DNA from: Quillaja saponaria
Taxonomy: Eukaryota; Streptophyta; Magnoliopsida; Fabales; Quillajaceae
DNA: 64,000 bases
Direction: 5' to 3'
Assembly (NCBI GenBank): GCA_029379385.1
Contig: CM055618.1
Coordinates: forward strand, 7,574,134 to 7,638,133
Shown: positions 1-14,500 of the stretch, piece after piece
Position numbering within the stretch: the stretch's first letter is position 1
Layout: every line of letters begins with the position of its first letter
The notes under the pieces: model-generated
What the model was told of the DNA's origin: nothing
Database searches by the model: none
Seen by the model: only the letters and a program-made list of their open reading frames with translations
Position numbers and translations under genes: made by a program

Positions 1-1047
1 GAGTTTTTTGTAATATAGTAAGACACCAAAAGAATGTAGTAAGATGTTGCAACATTTGCTTCAATGAATGCTTTTCTTCAAGACATGACATCTTATGATT
101 CATTTCAAAAGCAGAAAAAAAGATTAAGACGGGAAATATTCATTATTTATAATCTAAAGAACATTCACCTTGTAGGAAAGTGTTAAAGAATTGATTATGA
201 TTGATTAAAATTAATTATGCTATTACAATCACATTATTAATCACCTCCTAATTAAGATAATTATCTTTATTGTTATCTTAATTGTAATTAATAGAATTAA
301 GATCTAAATATGAGTATACAATCATAGACAAAATTATAAGAAAACTTAGGCCTCAACTTTATCATTAGTCAATTATAATGATTTTTGTAGTGCTTATAAA
401 TTAAAGGCTCTATTATTGTAAAAGATGAATGAGTGAGTAAGCATCATGCATAGCCATAGAATAAACATATTACTCTCCTCCCGTGGAGTAGGTCGAGTCA
501 TTTATATTTTTGTGTCTCTCGATTTACTTTCATTTGTTTGTTTGATAATAAATTTATTCAATAATAATTGGTTCTTCTCTAGTTATGTGTAAAGCTTCCT
601 TTTTTTTCTCTTCCTTGAACATAGTCTAATCTATTTCTTTTTTCTTGTTTTCTTTAATTTCTAGGGGTCACTAATTAATGGGAATTACTAAATATTTTTT
701 TGATTGAAACATACATATGGACATAGTTTGACAAAGATGTATGTTTAATGAAAATCACACATTTTTAATTAATTTCCCACGAATTTTTTTACTCATATCA
801 AATAGTAAATTTCAGCTAATATTGTTAATTCTTAGTATGTCTTATATTTTATAATAGTTTGAAATGAATGATTGTAAATTCATATCTTCCTAAAAATATA
901 ATCAAACATAACCAAGCAGTCATATTAATCACATAATTCAAAACATGACAGCATAGTCACATAAAATTAGAAAACTAACAGAAATTTGAAACATGATCAT
1001 ATTGTCATGTTCACTTAAAAAACTGAAAAAAATTTGAAATTTCACAT
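1..1047. other. AT-rich intergenic DNA, no gene seen
   Basis: No open frame with a recognisable protein and no clear repeat structure. The stretch is AT-rich with many short poly-T and poly-A runs. Confidence 0.6.
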
Positions 1048-1302
1048 TGTTAGGTCTACTTTCAAAATATGATTGTTGTAAACTTTAAAGAAAAGAAATA
1101 AGCTTAAGAGAATTATGGGTGAATTGGGTGAGTATTCTTCACAAATGAACATATATTTATAGTTTAAGTTATATATAGTACAAGATACAATCAAGGCTAT
1201 AATCAAAGAGCTAACTAGGCTAAAGTCAAAGAGCTAATCAAGGAGATAGTCACATGAGCTAAACAAGAAAATTAATGCTGAAAACTATTCATTATTCCAA
1301 CA
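1048..1302 (-). mobile_element. Copia-type LTR (3' LTR, minus orientation)
   Basis: On the minus strand this 255-bp block begins TGTTGGAATAATG and ends GACCTAACA, which gives the TGTT...AACA inverted ends typical of Ty1/Copia LTRs. Just outside the start on the minus strand is a purine-rich stretch (CATGAGAGGCAA) that fits a polypurine tract. It is preceded by a CTCCAGC context often seen at the 3' end of plant Copia elements. This makes the block a 3' LTR with the internal region on its right. No second LTR was found in the window. The ends are read directly from the sequence; the superfamily is inferred from end motifs and context. Confidence 0.6.
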
Positions 1303-2609
1303 TTGCCTCTCATGCTGGAGCATATAGATAATATGTTTCATGCTTGTTATAAGTAAAACCCAATTGGTAATTTCAAAACTCTCCTTCAATTACAATAACA
1401 TAAGGAATAATATATCATGATTCAATTCGTTTGACAAACATACTGATGAATAGTGCTCATGAACAGTATCCCCCGGTGAACTGCATTGGTGAACATTACC
1501 TTGAAGATTTTCATTAAAAATAAAAGGAGCAATGCTGGAAAGAGATACAACGCGACTTTCTAGAAAATAAAAGGAGCATCACTAGAAAGAACACAAAAAA
1601 AGTTGAAAAAATACTGTTGGTGATGGAGGCATAATGAAAAAGTTCATATGGATATTGTGTGAGTCATCATACCCTAAAATAAAACAGGTTTAAAAAGGAA
1701 ATGGGTTGAGCTATCACATAGCCAAAATAGATAATTAGGGATCGAGACAAGAGGAAAAAAGTCAAACTAGTTGCATAGAGTCTTTGTGATATTCCAGACT
1801 AGGAAATATAAACTTGTTGAAACTGCTAAAGATTACACTAATCATAAAGTCAATGAATTTTGCAACAACTTGTGAAAAATAGGTTCCATGATTGATCATT
1901 AGTTCCAATTATGACTAAAACTTAGCACTATTACAATAAGGTGTAAAACTCAAATATACATTAAATAAACCAGAAAAGCTTAAGAGCTTCATCAAGAACT
2001 AGTTGAGTTCATTGCTATTATAATAGATGATGAAATTCAAGGTTGTTAAGTAGAAGAAATTTAGAAGTCGCCAAATGAGCCCATGTCTTCGGAATAAGAT
2101 TGAAGATTTGAACTTTAAAGCTAATCCTTTAGTTAGATCATGTAAAAAAAAAAAGCAATGTAGGAAGATAAAGTTCCAAAGTAAATTGTTGAACATATCT
2201 CTCTTCTGAATGTTTAGCACGTTGACTTTACCACTCCATTGTAGTTTCAAGAGTTCACGGTCCAAAATAAAATTCTCATTGCTTAAATTGTACCATCATT
2301 GCCCCTAAACCTTACTGCATGACTTTATTTATGAGGTGTTCATTTTGCTTCATTATAAAACTTGATATTAGAGTTTTTCTGAATTATGGGAGAATGATTA
2401 GATGTTTGGGATTTATTTGTAAACTTTTAATTGTATTTATATAAAAATAGGATTAGAGATAAATAAATAATAATTTAGTAATGTTAGTATTTTAATTTCT
2501 GTTAAGTTTTTATTTTACTAAGATTTTGAATTTTGGATTTGTAGTGTTACCTATATATTACTTATGTTTTTAATCAAGTAATATCAATATATCATAAATT
2601 TCAAAACCA
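1303..2609 (-). mobile_element. degraded internal remnant next to the Copia LTR
   Basis: This lies on the internal side of the LTR at 1048-1302. No reverse transcriptase, RNase H or integrase motif can be read in any frame, and the minus-strand frames are full of stops. It carries a short direct repeat (AAATAAAAGGAGCA-type unit) at about 1518-1545 and 1565-1592. It is assigned to the element only by position, and part of it may be unrelated host DNA. Confidence 0.3.
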
Positions 2610-5600
2610 CTAAGGGTACACGTATACGATTACAGAAACATAATACTTAACAAGTACAATTCAAGTAGTATTCTTAATAATCCAATCAAAGAAATCAAAA
2701 TAATCAAAGCATACAAATTATACAAATGGCCAACCAAGTAACTCAGCCCTGCATACCACTCCCACTGGGCAATTTTGAACCCGCACACCAAACAGAATCA
2801 CTAAAATTCAAAATTACTGAATCTCCTTCTCCAAATCTACATACCAGGGTTGAGCACTCAATTCTTTTAAAACACTTATTAGAATCAAAATATATCAAAT
2901 CAAAATATTAAATTGAAACATCCTAGGTACACTTAGATTTCAATTTCGGAAATAAAAATCATTTTGGAGAAAAGTTCATATTAGCCATTATTAATAATAA
3001 GCAATTTCAAACATCAAACATAATTCAAATAACTCCCTGAAATATTACACATGCTTATTTTTCTATATAACACATTTATTTAAACATACATATAATTATA
3101 CATAATAATCTAGCCACCAAATTGTAATAGTTAACCACTCACACTTTACCAATCTAATTTGTCACTTACTCATGCGTTAATGCGCGTCGTTGTTTGAACA
3201 ACACTTTTCAAAGCTACAATTACATTTTTCAACTTTCTGAAACTGCAATTACATTTTCCAAATGTTACTTAATTTGTCCATGCTATAGGTTATAACTTTT
3301 TAATTACGAAAATCTATAAATACTAAGTTTCAAGTATTTATTTATAGTTTACTCATTTTAGGCATTTTCATAACTCCTATTAGATATATGTTTGATTTTA
3401 ACTTACATATTTAACCCAATTCAACAAGACTAAATTTGAACATTAACTTTAGGAAGTTAGCTAACTTTCTTATTCAAAAAATTTTCCTAAAATCAACCTT
3501 GAACTCATTTAATTCCTCATATGAAAAAAAAAAAATAGTGCTTATGTAAAATTCCTAGTTACTAATTCTTGATTCCGATGTTTCTAGAATCCTCGTACTT
3601 AGGAATTATGAAACTTTGAAGTATAGTTTTTCAAGATGTTATGAACATTTCATCTTCAACACTCTACTCCTAGTTCATCTGTTAAGACCCCTTAATATCA
3701 ATTTTTCCAAAACAAGTATAGTTAGGACCTGAAAATCATAACCTTGATTTTCAATACCTCCAAAATACACACAATATGGAATTAAGACCTAAACCACTCC
3801 ATATATATTCTTTAATATGTTTGAAACAACTTTTATTTGTAAGTACTAAGCTAATTCCAACCATAACCCCCAACGAAGTCTCCCAGACTGACTGAAGCTC
3901 ACTAAAAATCCTGCATAGACCTAACCGTAGTCCAATAGCTTTAACAATAAGTATACTTGGAACTAGGTTACTAAATTTTTTCATACATCATCTCAAGATC
4001 CTAAGCTACATTTTCTGTTTAGAACTCTTAATTCATTTCCAAAAATACTCAAAATATTGAAATTCTCTTATTCATAAAATCTGCCTTTGTTTCTCCTTTT
4101 CATTAACCACCTTATTCTATGTCAATTATTACGAATCATCATATTCTCATTCTTTTATCATCCTCCTAGCTTCCTTGTATTCAAGTAACTAAATAACATT
4201 AGCTTTTAGAGTTAAATTGATTCAATTAATCTCCCAATTAAGTATTTATTTAATAAAGCTTATATATTTCAACTTGTATGTATATACTAAAATTTAATTT
4301 CTTTTAGTCATTCTATCAAACATCTTGTAGACATGGTTCCTTCTAGTCTATATATGTGCATACATGTATATATCTAAACCAAGAAATTAACATGAATTCA
4401 TAAATCCTCATTTTTTATATATTTCAATTGTCAAATTCAAATCAAACTTATTACTTAAAGTTAATCAGAACTTAAGCTATACATTTTTATCAATAACATC
4501 TTTCAACTTTCCAACTTCCTTTTTTCAAAATCATAAAATTGTCATTGTTTTTCTTGTTTCCTACACTTTTATTTCACAATTTACCAACTCTTATGTCCTA
4601 TTCTTACTACATAAGAGAGAAACCAAGCTAATGCTTCAAGATTACATATTCAATTTGAGTTTTTAAGATAGAATAAACTACCTAAACTCATTGCTTATTT
4701 GCAGCTATTGTTGTCTTTGGCTAGCTTATGTAGTAGATGATTTAAGGCAAGGGAAGGAAGAACTGTTTCATTTAGGACAAGAGGTACAGGGCTTGGACAA
4801 CTAGTAGCTGATACAAGACTTAAAATAGGATAACATCAAAGTACTTCATTGGCCACCTGTTAAGCCTCTCCAAGCTTCATAAAACCCGTTTCAACAAGCA
4901 AGAGATACACGGCCAACACAAGAGAAAATATGCAGCCAAAGATTGAGACTTCTTTCTTGGTTACAGGGCCAGAACAAAGGCTAAACTTAGGAGGTATATG
5001 GGTAGAAGAAAACGGCAAGGGGAAAGGAAAGCTTGGTTGCTATGGACTAGAGCAGCTACATGGCTAGGAAAAAAAAAAAGAGAAGAGCTTGGAGTTGAAG
5101 GCAAGCAATTAAAGTCTACTAATACTACTCATTATATCCATCTTCATCTCCACTCACACACACTCTCACAATATCTCACACAAGGAGATTAAGGGCAAGG
5201 CTAGGAAAGGAATACACACACCTGTGGCAAGGACAATTAAGAGGAAGTAGCTATTATGGAAGGTGTCATGGCCAAAGCAAGAAAAGAGGAATAATGTTCA
5301 ATGCTAGAGTAGGGTAGCATGGGAAATGAGGCAATGCTCACTGGAACAAAAGAACTCCATAAATTTCTAGGTGTAAGTAAAGTCAGTGGAAGTTAAGAAA
5401 AATGGAGAATTATTAGGCCAAAGTGAGGAGAGAAAGTAAAGTAAACACATATCCAAGTCAAGTCAAAGTCGTATGTTTTAAAACATGTGGTGATAAATGA
5501 ATTCTAAATACATGTGTGTATATATATATATATATTATATTTGTTTCCTTGTTAATTTTCTTTTCATTTGCACATGTTACACACCTCAATAAAATTTACA

Positions 5601-5837
5601 CTATATCAAGTCAAGTTTTAATTTAATTATACACACTTATATATTTTATTTACTTCAAATACATGCATTTATTTTTACGATCATGAGTTACGTCAAATTA
5701 TTCAAATTTTATGTTTTAATATTGGATTATATCATGATCAATTGCGTTATTATTTATTGAATTTGTTTTTTTTTTTTTTATAATGAAAATTTACTCATTG
5801 TATCTAAAACTCAATTTTACAATATCGGGTTATGACA
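2610..5837 (-). repeat. large LTR-like repeat, copy A (3'-truncated)
   Basis: The minus-strand start, TGTCATAACCCGATATTG at 5837 going down, matches the starts of the copies at 11506, 46926 and 48027. The stretch near 2726-2830 is the reverse complement of the part of the second copy that reads GTGCTCAGTCCGAGTGGGA and of its relatives. The 3' end is missing: the GGCCAGTCATGCCTC...GTGTGACA terminus of the other copies is not found, and similarity stops near 2610. It contains a TA-rich microsatellite near 5516-5536. No protein domain was recognised; short open frames here (for example 4998-5192) look like chance. Confidence 0.65.
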
Positions 5838-7345
5838 ATTGACTGTCGTTCACTCTCATTCACTTTCCCTCCTTAACTTGTTTAAAAACAAATTAAACAT
5901 ATTTTGGGCATTTACGTGAGTAAATCTATTTATATCTATCTATATCTATATGATCTATCTATCTATACCATACCAAAAATGTAAACACCCTTATGAAGTC
6001 ATCTTAAGTTTTAGCTAATTTTTTAACTAAAAATATCATATCTATTTATATTTTTATACTATACTAAAAGCAAAAACACCCCTATGGTATCCTCTGACTT
6101 TTAATTCAAATATCATACTAAAAGGGAGGATAGTAGTCTACTAAATTTTGACATCTTTTTAAACTAAAGTTTCACAATTTATTAGAAACTCCATTTTCTC
6201 TTATAATTAAAGAAGAAAATTAACAAGAAACCAAAAACTCCCGTATTGTTAAGTTCAATTAATCAATTATTTAAAAAAATAAAAATCTACCACTTCTAAA
6301 ATTTGTCTCCTTTTCTTTATTTTGTACAACAATTATAATGCTTTTTTTCTAATATTTCTTAAAAAATAATAAAAATACTTGAACAAATGTGTAAGCATGT
6401 TTGGTAAGGTTAGCAATATCCATGTATCAATAATTCTTTTAATTTTTTATTTTTTACGTACATGTTATAGCCTTATAATATAATGCGCATTTTAATATAT
6501 TGTACGTAAATTATTCTGATTATGCAAATATGAAATAAGGTAAAATAAGAGAATATTTTTATGTACATATAGGTGATTTAAAATTTACCTTTTTAATTTA
6601 TTTGGATTTAAATTTTATTTCATGAGAATTGAACTATAAGTGAAATTAGTGTGTGTGTTACCATAGAGACTCATTATTGATATATTTAAGTAAATGAAAA
6701 AATATGCACCACTAATTAATGAATCAAGCTAACACCACAAGTTTATAATAAAATAACTCCTTATATCTATTTTATTGCTTACTTAATTGACTAAGCTTCT
6801 TTGCCTTTTTATTTCCTTTCTCTTGGCCATTCTTTGCTTCATCCTTTCCCCTGTTTTTCTTGGCGTGATGGTGAATTTTGTAGTCCTTGAAACTAAGGTC
6901 AGAAAAAATAGAGAATTTGTTATCTTTTGGGATGATGCTTGTTGGAGTTGAATTGATTTTCATCTAACTAATTGCTACTGGGACCAAGGAACAAAGTTCA
7001 GTTTCGAGAGACCGTTTCGAAAAACTCAAAAACGGAAAAGATGCAGGAAATAGTATTAAAAGGGCATGGAAACACTAATTTTTTAGGAAACACATGAAAA
7101 TATATAATAAAACACGTATTATAGTAATTGTAAGTATCTAACATGAATAATTTAGTACATAGAGTACTAATAAATACATATTAAAGTAAAAATCATATCA
7201 AAAACATAGTAATTCAATAAAAATATTAAATTACAATCACATCCAAACAGCTATGGAATGTCTAATAGGTGCATATCTAGAATATTGAATTGTCTAAGAG
7301 AAAATTGATAGTATTTTTCAACATAGCTATAATACTGATCATAAC
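5838..7345. other. AT-rich spacer with microsatellite and imperfect duplication
   Basis: A TCTA-type microsatellite lies at about 5934-5966. An imperfect direct duplication follows at about 5957-6041 and 6045-6124; both halves carry a CTATAC...TACCAAAAA or CTAAAAGCA core and then an ACACCC(C)TATG core. This resembles the ends of some plant Helitrons, but no terminal hairpin was established. Nothing else could be named. Confidence 0.4.
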
Positions 7346-9968
7346 TCATGTGATGACATAACTGTGTCTCATATTCCCTCTTATATTTCTGAAAATCTTC
7401 AACATTGTATCAAAAATTCTGAGTTTGTCTAGTAAAATGACTAAAGTGAGAAGATGATAATTATATATCATATCCAGAAGATGCATCATACCATAATTGG
7501 AGGATAATGAACCATAATTGAAATTAGAAGCATCATATCCAGACGGTTGAGACCCATATCCGCAGCTAGAATTATAAGTAGAAGAATAATCTCTATGCAT
7601 GTTAGTTCCACCCAAATGAAATGAGGAAAAGTTTGAAGTCAAACTTTCAGCATCCACTATCATTGTATCTTCATCATTTTGCATTTGACTTTCTTTATTT
7701 TCTTTTCCTTTGACCATAACGCTTTTCATTTTCATGTAATGGTCGATACCCATGATTAGTATCTTGAGTACAAATTAAATCATTGCTCTTCAATAAAGAA
7801 TACTCAGCTTGAACTTTTACCTCTGTTGCATTGTCCTCTATCTCCTCCATTATTACCTATATCTCCACTATCACAACTATTATCACTACTACTTTTATCA
7901 TCATTTTCTTCAGTATCAATAGATATATGCCGGGAACGATGTTGAGATCATCTCATTAAAATTTTAAACTTTTCATCATCAGCTATTTGGGTTCTTCTTA
8001 TTTGTATTCTCATACCATGTGCTTGTGATTAATCTTGTATGTCTGACCAACAATTAGCAAAAGTGGCTAAATAAGCATTTGGCCTAATTGGTTGGCTATG
8101 ACCATTAAATTCATCCAATAATCTATCTTCAGGATCATCTAATCATTTAGAAAGACCTTCATTATCTTCAAGTACAGTGGTTAAATTTATTACTTTGAAA
8201 TCAACATTTTCCCAACTTTTCTCTTTCATAATATGCTTCATTTTCAACCTCATGTTGTAGTGTGCATAAATAAGTTTCTTTAGTTTTTCATAGTTAAGTT
8301 GATTGTGTACTTTTGTATGAATAAAGGCAAATGAACTTCAATTTCTCATATTTGAGGCAATTTCTTGTATTTGTTCCTTTGTTTTAATCATTGCAGCATA
8401 TACATATGACATAGTTGCTAATTTTTCCCTATCAACCACTTTCAGTACTTTTGCAATTGGAGCATGTATGCTAACAATTTTTTTAGCTCTTTCTTAGAAC
8501 TTAGAATCCATAAGAGTTTGGTAAACTTTCTTCCCAATTGGATCTTTACTAGATGTACTTATTGCCCATTCATCTGAAGTCATTATTCTTTGTAAGCCAT
8601 TCTTATGTTGTAGAAAACTTTCAAGAGTAATGGCAAATCTTGTTTCAGCTGGCTATATTAATTCACCTGTGCAATATTACCTCATTAAATAAAGAACTTT
8701 TCATGATTGTAAATGAAATTTGTAGACTTCTTTGCTTATTCTAGAATAGGTGAAAGACTTTTGAATCTTGCAAAATCATGTAATACCAAATCAAGAGAAT
8801 GTGCAGCACACGATGTCAATATAAATGTGGTTTTCTATCCATCAATAATTTTGCAACCCTTTTATATGAAGATTGATTTTCTGTGATGATTTGAAATACA
8901 TATTTTTCACCAATCTCTTGAACAACCTCATCCATCAACTGAAAAAGATAATTAGCATCCTTGTCAATCCTAGTTGTATTTATTGATTTGTGAAAAACTG
9001 TCTTTCTATCACAATAAATCAAAAAGTTTGTTATTAACAAATAGGTTATAGATTTTTATTCACCACATATTAGAGTCACTCTATAAACCTCATATTTCTT
9101 TTTAAATTCATTAATATATATTACTTCAATTCCTATATCTCATATTCTAAAATAGGACCACCAATTTCATAAGGAGTAAGCCCTTCAACTCCAACCTTGC
9201 ATGTGCAATTTCATCCATCATACACTGATAATATGGTCTTTGTGCTTTGTTAGGAGCAATATTTTGATAAATAAAGAACTTTCTAATAGCATGCTTTGCT
9301 GACTTTGTCCACTTTCTTGGATTCCACATGTTTTTTAACTTTTCTTGGTAAACATCTTGTTGTCTTTGTATGCTTGGATCCATTTTTCTCTACTTGGGTC
9401 TTTTTTTCTTCTAGTAAACTCTCCAAAACCTTCTCTCACACTCTAAGTGAGAGTTAGATTTCAGGTTTGTGTAGACTTCATCCTTGGATGTGGAACTAGT
9501 CTATATCATTACTTTGCCATATGTATATTATGTATTAATAATTTTGTTGTATATTGAAGATCTTATATTTCTAGTACGCTCATCTTATCATCTGTGTCAT
9601 CAATATCATCTTCTCTATCCCCGCTATCCTCCTTGTCCTGCTCATTAAATTTTCTCTCATTTCACCTCTTACTTCTTTCATTTTTTTCATTCTCTTGTTT
9701 TTTCTCTCTCAAGTGTAGTCTTACTTATTTAGAATTTTCACATGACATTTCTCACAAGCTACATTTGGATAATCTCCAGCTAAATATTGTTTACTTCGAG
9801 CAATACCTCATCTCTTAATTTGCTTTTCACCAAAATTACAAATTACTTGCTGACGATTATTACATATTCTTTCAAAATACAGCTATCCAATATCATTAGC
9901 CTTTTTTTTTTGGGGAACGTAGCTCTTTAATTGCTGATTGTTTCTCCTTTGAGGAAGAAGAAGCCATC
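7346..9968 (-). pseudogene. decayed hAT transposase (DUF659 type)
   Basis: Reading from an ATG at 9968, the minus strand gives a Ser/Lys-rich start and then a BED-finger-like block with CEKCHVK (about 9750). A DUF659-like region follows (9040-8816, containing FQLMDEVVQEIGEKYVFQ and TENQSSYKRVAKLL). Next comes the transposase core and a C-terminal hAT segment near 8380-8260 (HTKVHNQLNYEKLKKLIYAH). The 3' part (7753-7346) is a Gly/Ser/Tyr-rich tail common in these proteins. Several stops and frameshifts break the frame, and the usual DGWTD motif is degenerate and includes a stop. Plant hAT transposases of this type excise and insert with 8-bp duplications; terminal inverted repeats were not located here. 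The copy is almost certainly inactive. Confidence 0.8.
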
Positions 9969-11505
9969 TTTTATTTTTAACTGCAAAAATATAAAACATG
10001 TAACCTAAATAAATTAAATTGATAGAAAAAAAGAAGATAATAATTAAAATTAAATGAAAATAATAATTGAAATTATATAAATTATAATAATTCAAATTTA
10101 AATAAATTAAATTGATAAAAAAAATAATTAAAACAAATTTTTTTTTTAATTAAGTCATATTCGTTGATGTTATAAGTTAATGAACATAAAAATTATTTTC
10201 TAAATAATTCATATCTACTAAAGTTCTAAGTTAATGAACATATATAAATAATTTTTACCTATTGTTTTTTTTTTTTCACTATTTTAAGAATTAAACTAAC
10301 TTTAAAATAAAAACCTCATTGTTTGTGCTATTTATAAATAAATACTAATAATTAAAATTTTAGATAAATTAAATAATAAAAAAATAGATAATAATTAAAA
10401 TTTTAAAAAAAAATCTGATTAATTCATATTTACTGATGTTATAGGTTAATGACATAAAAATTATTTTTTAACTTATTCATATTTACTAAAATTCTAAGTT
10501 ATGTTGATTTTTTTTCACTATTTCAACAATTAAACTAACTTTAAAATAAAAAGTCCTATAGATTTTGATATATATGTGTGTGTGTGTATGAATTTATTGT
10601 CAAAACAAGAAGAAAAAAATAGTAAAAAAAATGGATTAACAGGTTATATTAAACTATATTTATTATCTAGAACACGTTCTTAATTTAACACTGAAAACTC
10701 AAAAGTTATATACATATTTAAAGGCTAAGCCTAGCCCAATATACTAGTTACTAAAATAGATAGGAAAAAAAAAAAAAAAACCACAACAACTTAGACATAA
10801 ATTGTTGGGACTGAATTGGACGTCCCCATTGTCATTCCTTGCACAAAAGTTTGGGTTGTTATCTCCTATCAAGTGGGTTAGCCGAAGTTGCTGCACCTGA
10901 CTGGCCAAGATTGTTGCATCTAGTAGCCACCAAGAATGCCTGCAGCAAGTCTGAATTGTGGAGCTTTTGGCTAGCAGGGGTGTGTTGGCTATATCAGCCA
11001 CAGACGATAATAATGGAAGAGGAAGAAGTTGTTCTAATGCCTTGCTATAAATCTAGGTGTGAGTTAGAAAATGGTGGTGTAGTTGTGGAGTATATTAGGA
11101 GGGAAGGTAGTTATAGGTTGGCAGCAAGGAATCCTTTGCTTTTCGATCATTAAATAAGTGTCTTCTTACTTAGTTTTCATGTGTAGCTATTTTAGCTTAA
11201 ATCCTTTGTGTATTAGACTTCATATTTATGATAGTAGTAATAGTTAATTAATTAGTATTATAGAGGTGATAGAACAATATAAATTAGGAGAAGGAATTCT
11301 TGAAATTGGAAATATACACAGAAAGATTAAGATTGTATACACTATATTTAATGGAAGTAAACAATGAGTTTAGATTAAATTTAATAAATGAAGCCTAAAT
11401 AGTGTATGAGATAATATAATTGTTTACTAGATGTTGGAAAGTGTACATATATATATATATATACATACCTATGAACATGTATATGTGAATGAAAAAAAAG
11501 GACAT
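9969..11505. other. AT-rich spacer with a diverged direct duplication
   Basis: Two related blocks, 10146-10318 and 10411-10557, share in order TTGATGTTATA or CTGATGTTATA, TTAATGA, ACATAAAAATTATTTT and AATTAAACTAACTTTAAAAT, so this is an imperfect tandem duplication with a period near 265 bp. A TG microsatellite lies near 10575. A 104-codon open frame on + at 10839-11153 overlaps one on -; neither resembles a family I know, and I do not call a gene. Confidence 0.5.
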
Positions 11506-14500
11506 TGTTATAACCCAGTATTGTAACGTTAGAAAAATTTGATGTAATAACGTTAAGATTTAGATAACATAAAATTTTTAATTATAAAAACAAATAAGTA
11601 TCGATGTGTACGTGAGAGATGATAGTAAATAACATAAGTATATAAGGAAGTAAATTAATAAATAAGTTGAATTAGAATAAATAATATATATAAATAAATA
11701 AATTATATACACACAAATTAAGGAATAAACATATATAGCCAATTTTTTATTTTTTATTTTACTCTAACTTTTTTTTTTTTATAATTTCTTTTCTCCTTTT
11801 CCTTCTATTTTGGTCGATTCCACAATTGTTTTTTTTCCACGACCTCCTTTGTTTTCCTCCCTTGCTTATGTTATTTTTAGAAAAAAATTTATGCTCTCTT
11901 TTGACAAAGCTTGTTCTTGAGAATTCTCCATTTTCTCTTTAATAGCCTAGAGCTTTTCTTTCCATCCTTGCTTGTTGGTTCATCTCCTACCTTTGTCTTT
12001 GGTTTGGCGTGAATTGTATTGGAAATTATGGTATGATAGCCAGCTTTGGACAGTTCAGTTGTTGGCAAGAGGAGAATCACAGCTCTGTTTTGGGGTTGTA
12101 GGACTTCTCTTTGCTTCTGTCATTTGTAACCTTCGCTGGCTGTGAGGTTCAACCTCCTTCCTTGCCTTTGAGTGTAATTCTTTCACCTGCCTTGCTCTAT
12201 ATATGTTTCTCTTGTTCAGCTGATTTTGTTACTAATGAACTATGAGAAAAGAAAAGGATTAGATATAACTTAAACTGGATCCTTTATGGGAACCAAGCTT
12301 AGGAAGTTTGGTAGCAGCGGTTATAAGGTATTGAGTAGCTGCTATATGTGCCTTCAACCTTGTCTTGTTACAGTCCTTGTGGCTGATTGAGTGAACATAA
12401 TTTTGGTACCAAGTGGTCTAGTCGTGACAGGTGAAGTGCGAAGGTTGCAGTCCTGTTTTGAACAAACAAAGTCCTTGGCTTCTTTCCACGCTAAAACCAG
12501 TCACACCAACCCTTTACATAGCCGTGGCATGCTTCCTCATTGGGTAGGCATGTTGTTTTCTTCATGCCCTGCATGTTAGCCAGTCCTAAGGGTGTTATGA
12601 GGGAGTAATTCTTCAAGTTTTAGGGCAGCAGGTAAATTTTTAATCTGCTAGTCACCACTTCATATTGCTATGGTATTGCTTTGAACTCTTTCTTCAACTA
12701 GATTGATTGATTTCATTGGAATTAGTATCATTTTCATTTGGTAAGTATTTAAGAATGTGAGTGGGTTGAAATTCAAGAGTGGTGAGTAGGGATGTAAGAA
12801 AGGAGAAAATTTTGGATTAACTAGGATTGATGTTGGGAAAATAAATCAATCTTAAGATTAGAGACTGAAATATAATGAATATGGAAGTTGATAAGAATTG
12901 TGTTAATTTTAGGGGAAAAGTATATATATATCTACATATATTTATATATATGTATGTATAAATATGAATGAAAGTAAAGCATGCCCTTAAGATGTTTGAT
13001 AAAATATCTAAGAGAAACTAATTGTAATATAATGAATAAAACTTAGTATATTTCAATTTAGGTGGTTAAGTGATTAATGAAAGAGAAGTAGGGTTAGATT
13101 TTATAGGTTAGAGAAATCTAGTATTTTGGGTGTTTTCAGGGATGAATTAAATTAAGAGTTCAAATTGAGAAAATTTAGCTTATGATATTGAGATGATGTA
13201 TACAAAATTTTGTAGCCTGGTTTCAAGTATATTTGTCAGTAGATCTCCTGGACTACAGCTAGGTCTATACAGGATTTTTAGTGAGCTTAAGTCAGTCCGT
13301 TGGGGGCTAGGGTTGGAATTAGCTAAGGACCTCTAATGAAAGTTGTTCCTAACATCTTGAAACACTAGACTGGAGAGTTTTGTAACTTTGATTTTAGAAA
13401 TTTTTTCTAAAGAAGAAAGCTATATAACTTCCTAAAATTAATGTTTCAACTTGGTTTTATTAAATTTGATTAAGTATATAAGTAAGAATAAATATATATC
13501 CAAGTGCTTGGGAAATGTCTAGAAAGAGCAAACTTTAAATAATTAACTATATTAATATACAACTCCAAATAATACATATGATACCTATCTAGAAAGATAT
13601 ACTTGTCTATTAATAAATCCAATAAACGGAATTGGATTTCCTTTTTCCTAGAGAAAGTTATGTTCAATTAACTAAGGTAAGGTCAGAGTTGTCAAAATTA
13701 TGCGTTTTGTAGAAGTTTATACAACTTCAAAGAATAAACTGTATTGATATACAAATCTAAAAATTTCAAATGATATACCATTATAAAGCTACATGTGTCT
13801 AATATTTAATAAATTTTATGAAACTGGATTTGAAATTTTCGAGGGAAAGATATGACTATTAGAGTGAACATTGGTGCAAACCTCATATTTGGACAGTTTA
13901 AGCACCTTTAACTCACTAGTATTTTTTTATCTTTTCTAATAATTTCTTTCTACCCTATACATTATCAAGACATCTAAAATGTCTTTTTATTATCAACCTT
14001 ATTACATAAAGTACAATTCATACTACTTGACATATAATGATTACATGAAAAAACTTATATAAGTTGATATATGTAAGCTTAGCAATTAAAAGATTATAAT
14101 AATAACGTTTATAAATTGAGTATTATTTGGAATTATGAATTTTAGCTCCGGAATCTTTTGTGGGCCTGATGAAATATGTGAGCGCAAGAGGAAGTGATGA
14201 ACATGATTTATAAACCAATGAGTGGTTAATTGTTGCCTTTAGGGGCTAGATTATTATGTGTAACTGTATGTATATTTAAATAAATATGCAAGTACAATGC
14301 TTTAGTGAGTTATTTGAATCATGCTTGTTTGAAATTGTTTGTTATTGATAAGGGCCAACAAATTGAAATTTTCTAGAGAAATGATTTTTATTTTCAGAAT
14401 TGAGATATAGGTGTATCTAGGATATATGGATTTGAAAATTTGAGATATTATGATTCTGATAAATGTTTTTAATAGTTTAAGTGCTCAACCTAGGTGAAAT

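Noticed and set aside
5838..6124. Possible Helitron end
   Set aside because: ACACCC and CTAAAAGCA motifs are suggestive, but no 3' hairpin with CTRR end was found.
6772..6963. 63-codon lysine-rich open frame on -
   Set aside because: Low-complexity basic sequence with no known family, no visible promoter and no neighbouring exons; chance in AT-rich DNA is more likely.
10744..11153. Overlapping open frames on both strands (85 and 104 codons)
   Set aside because: Neither matches a family I know, and they overlap antisense; possibly retroelement-derived but unsupported.
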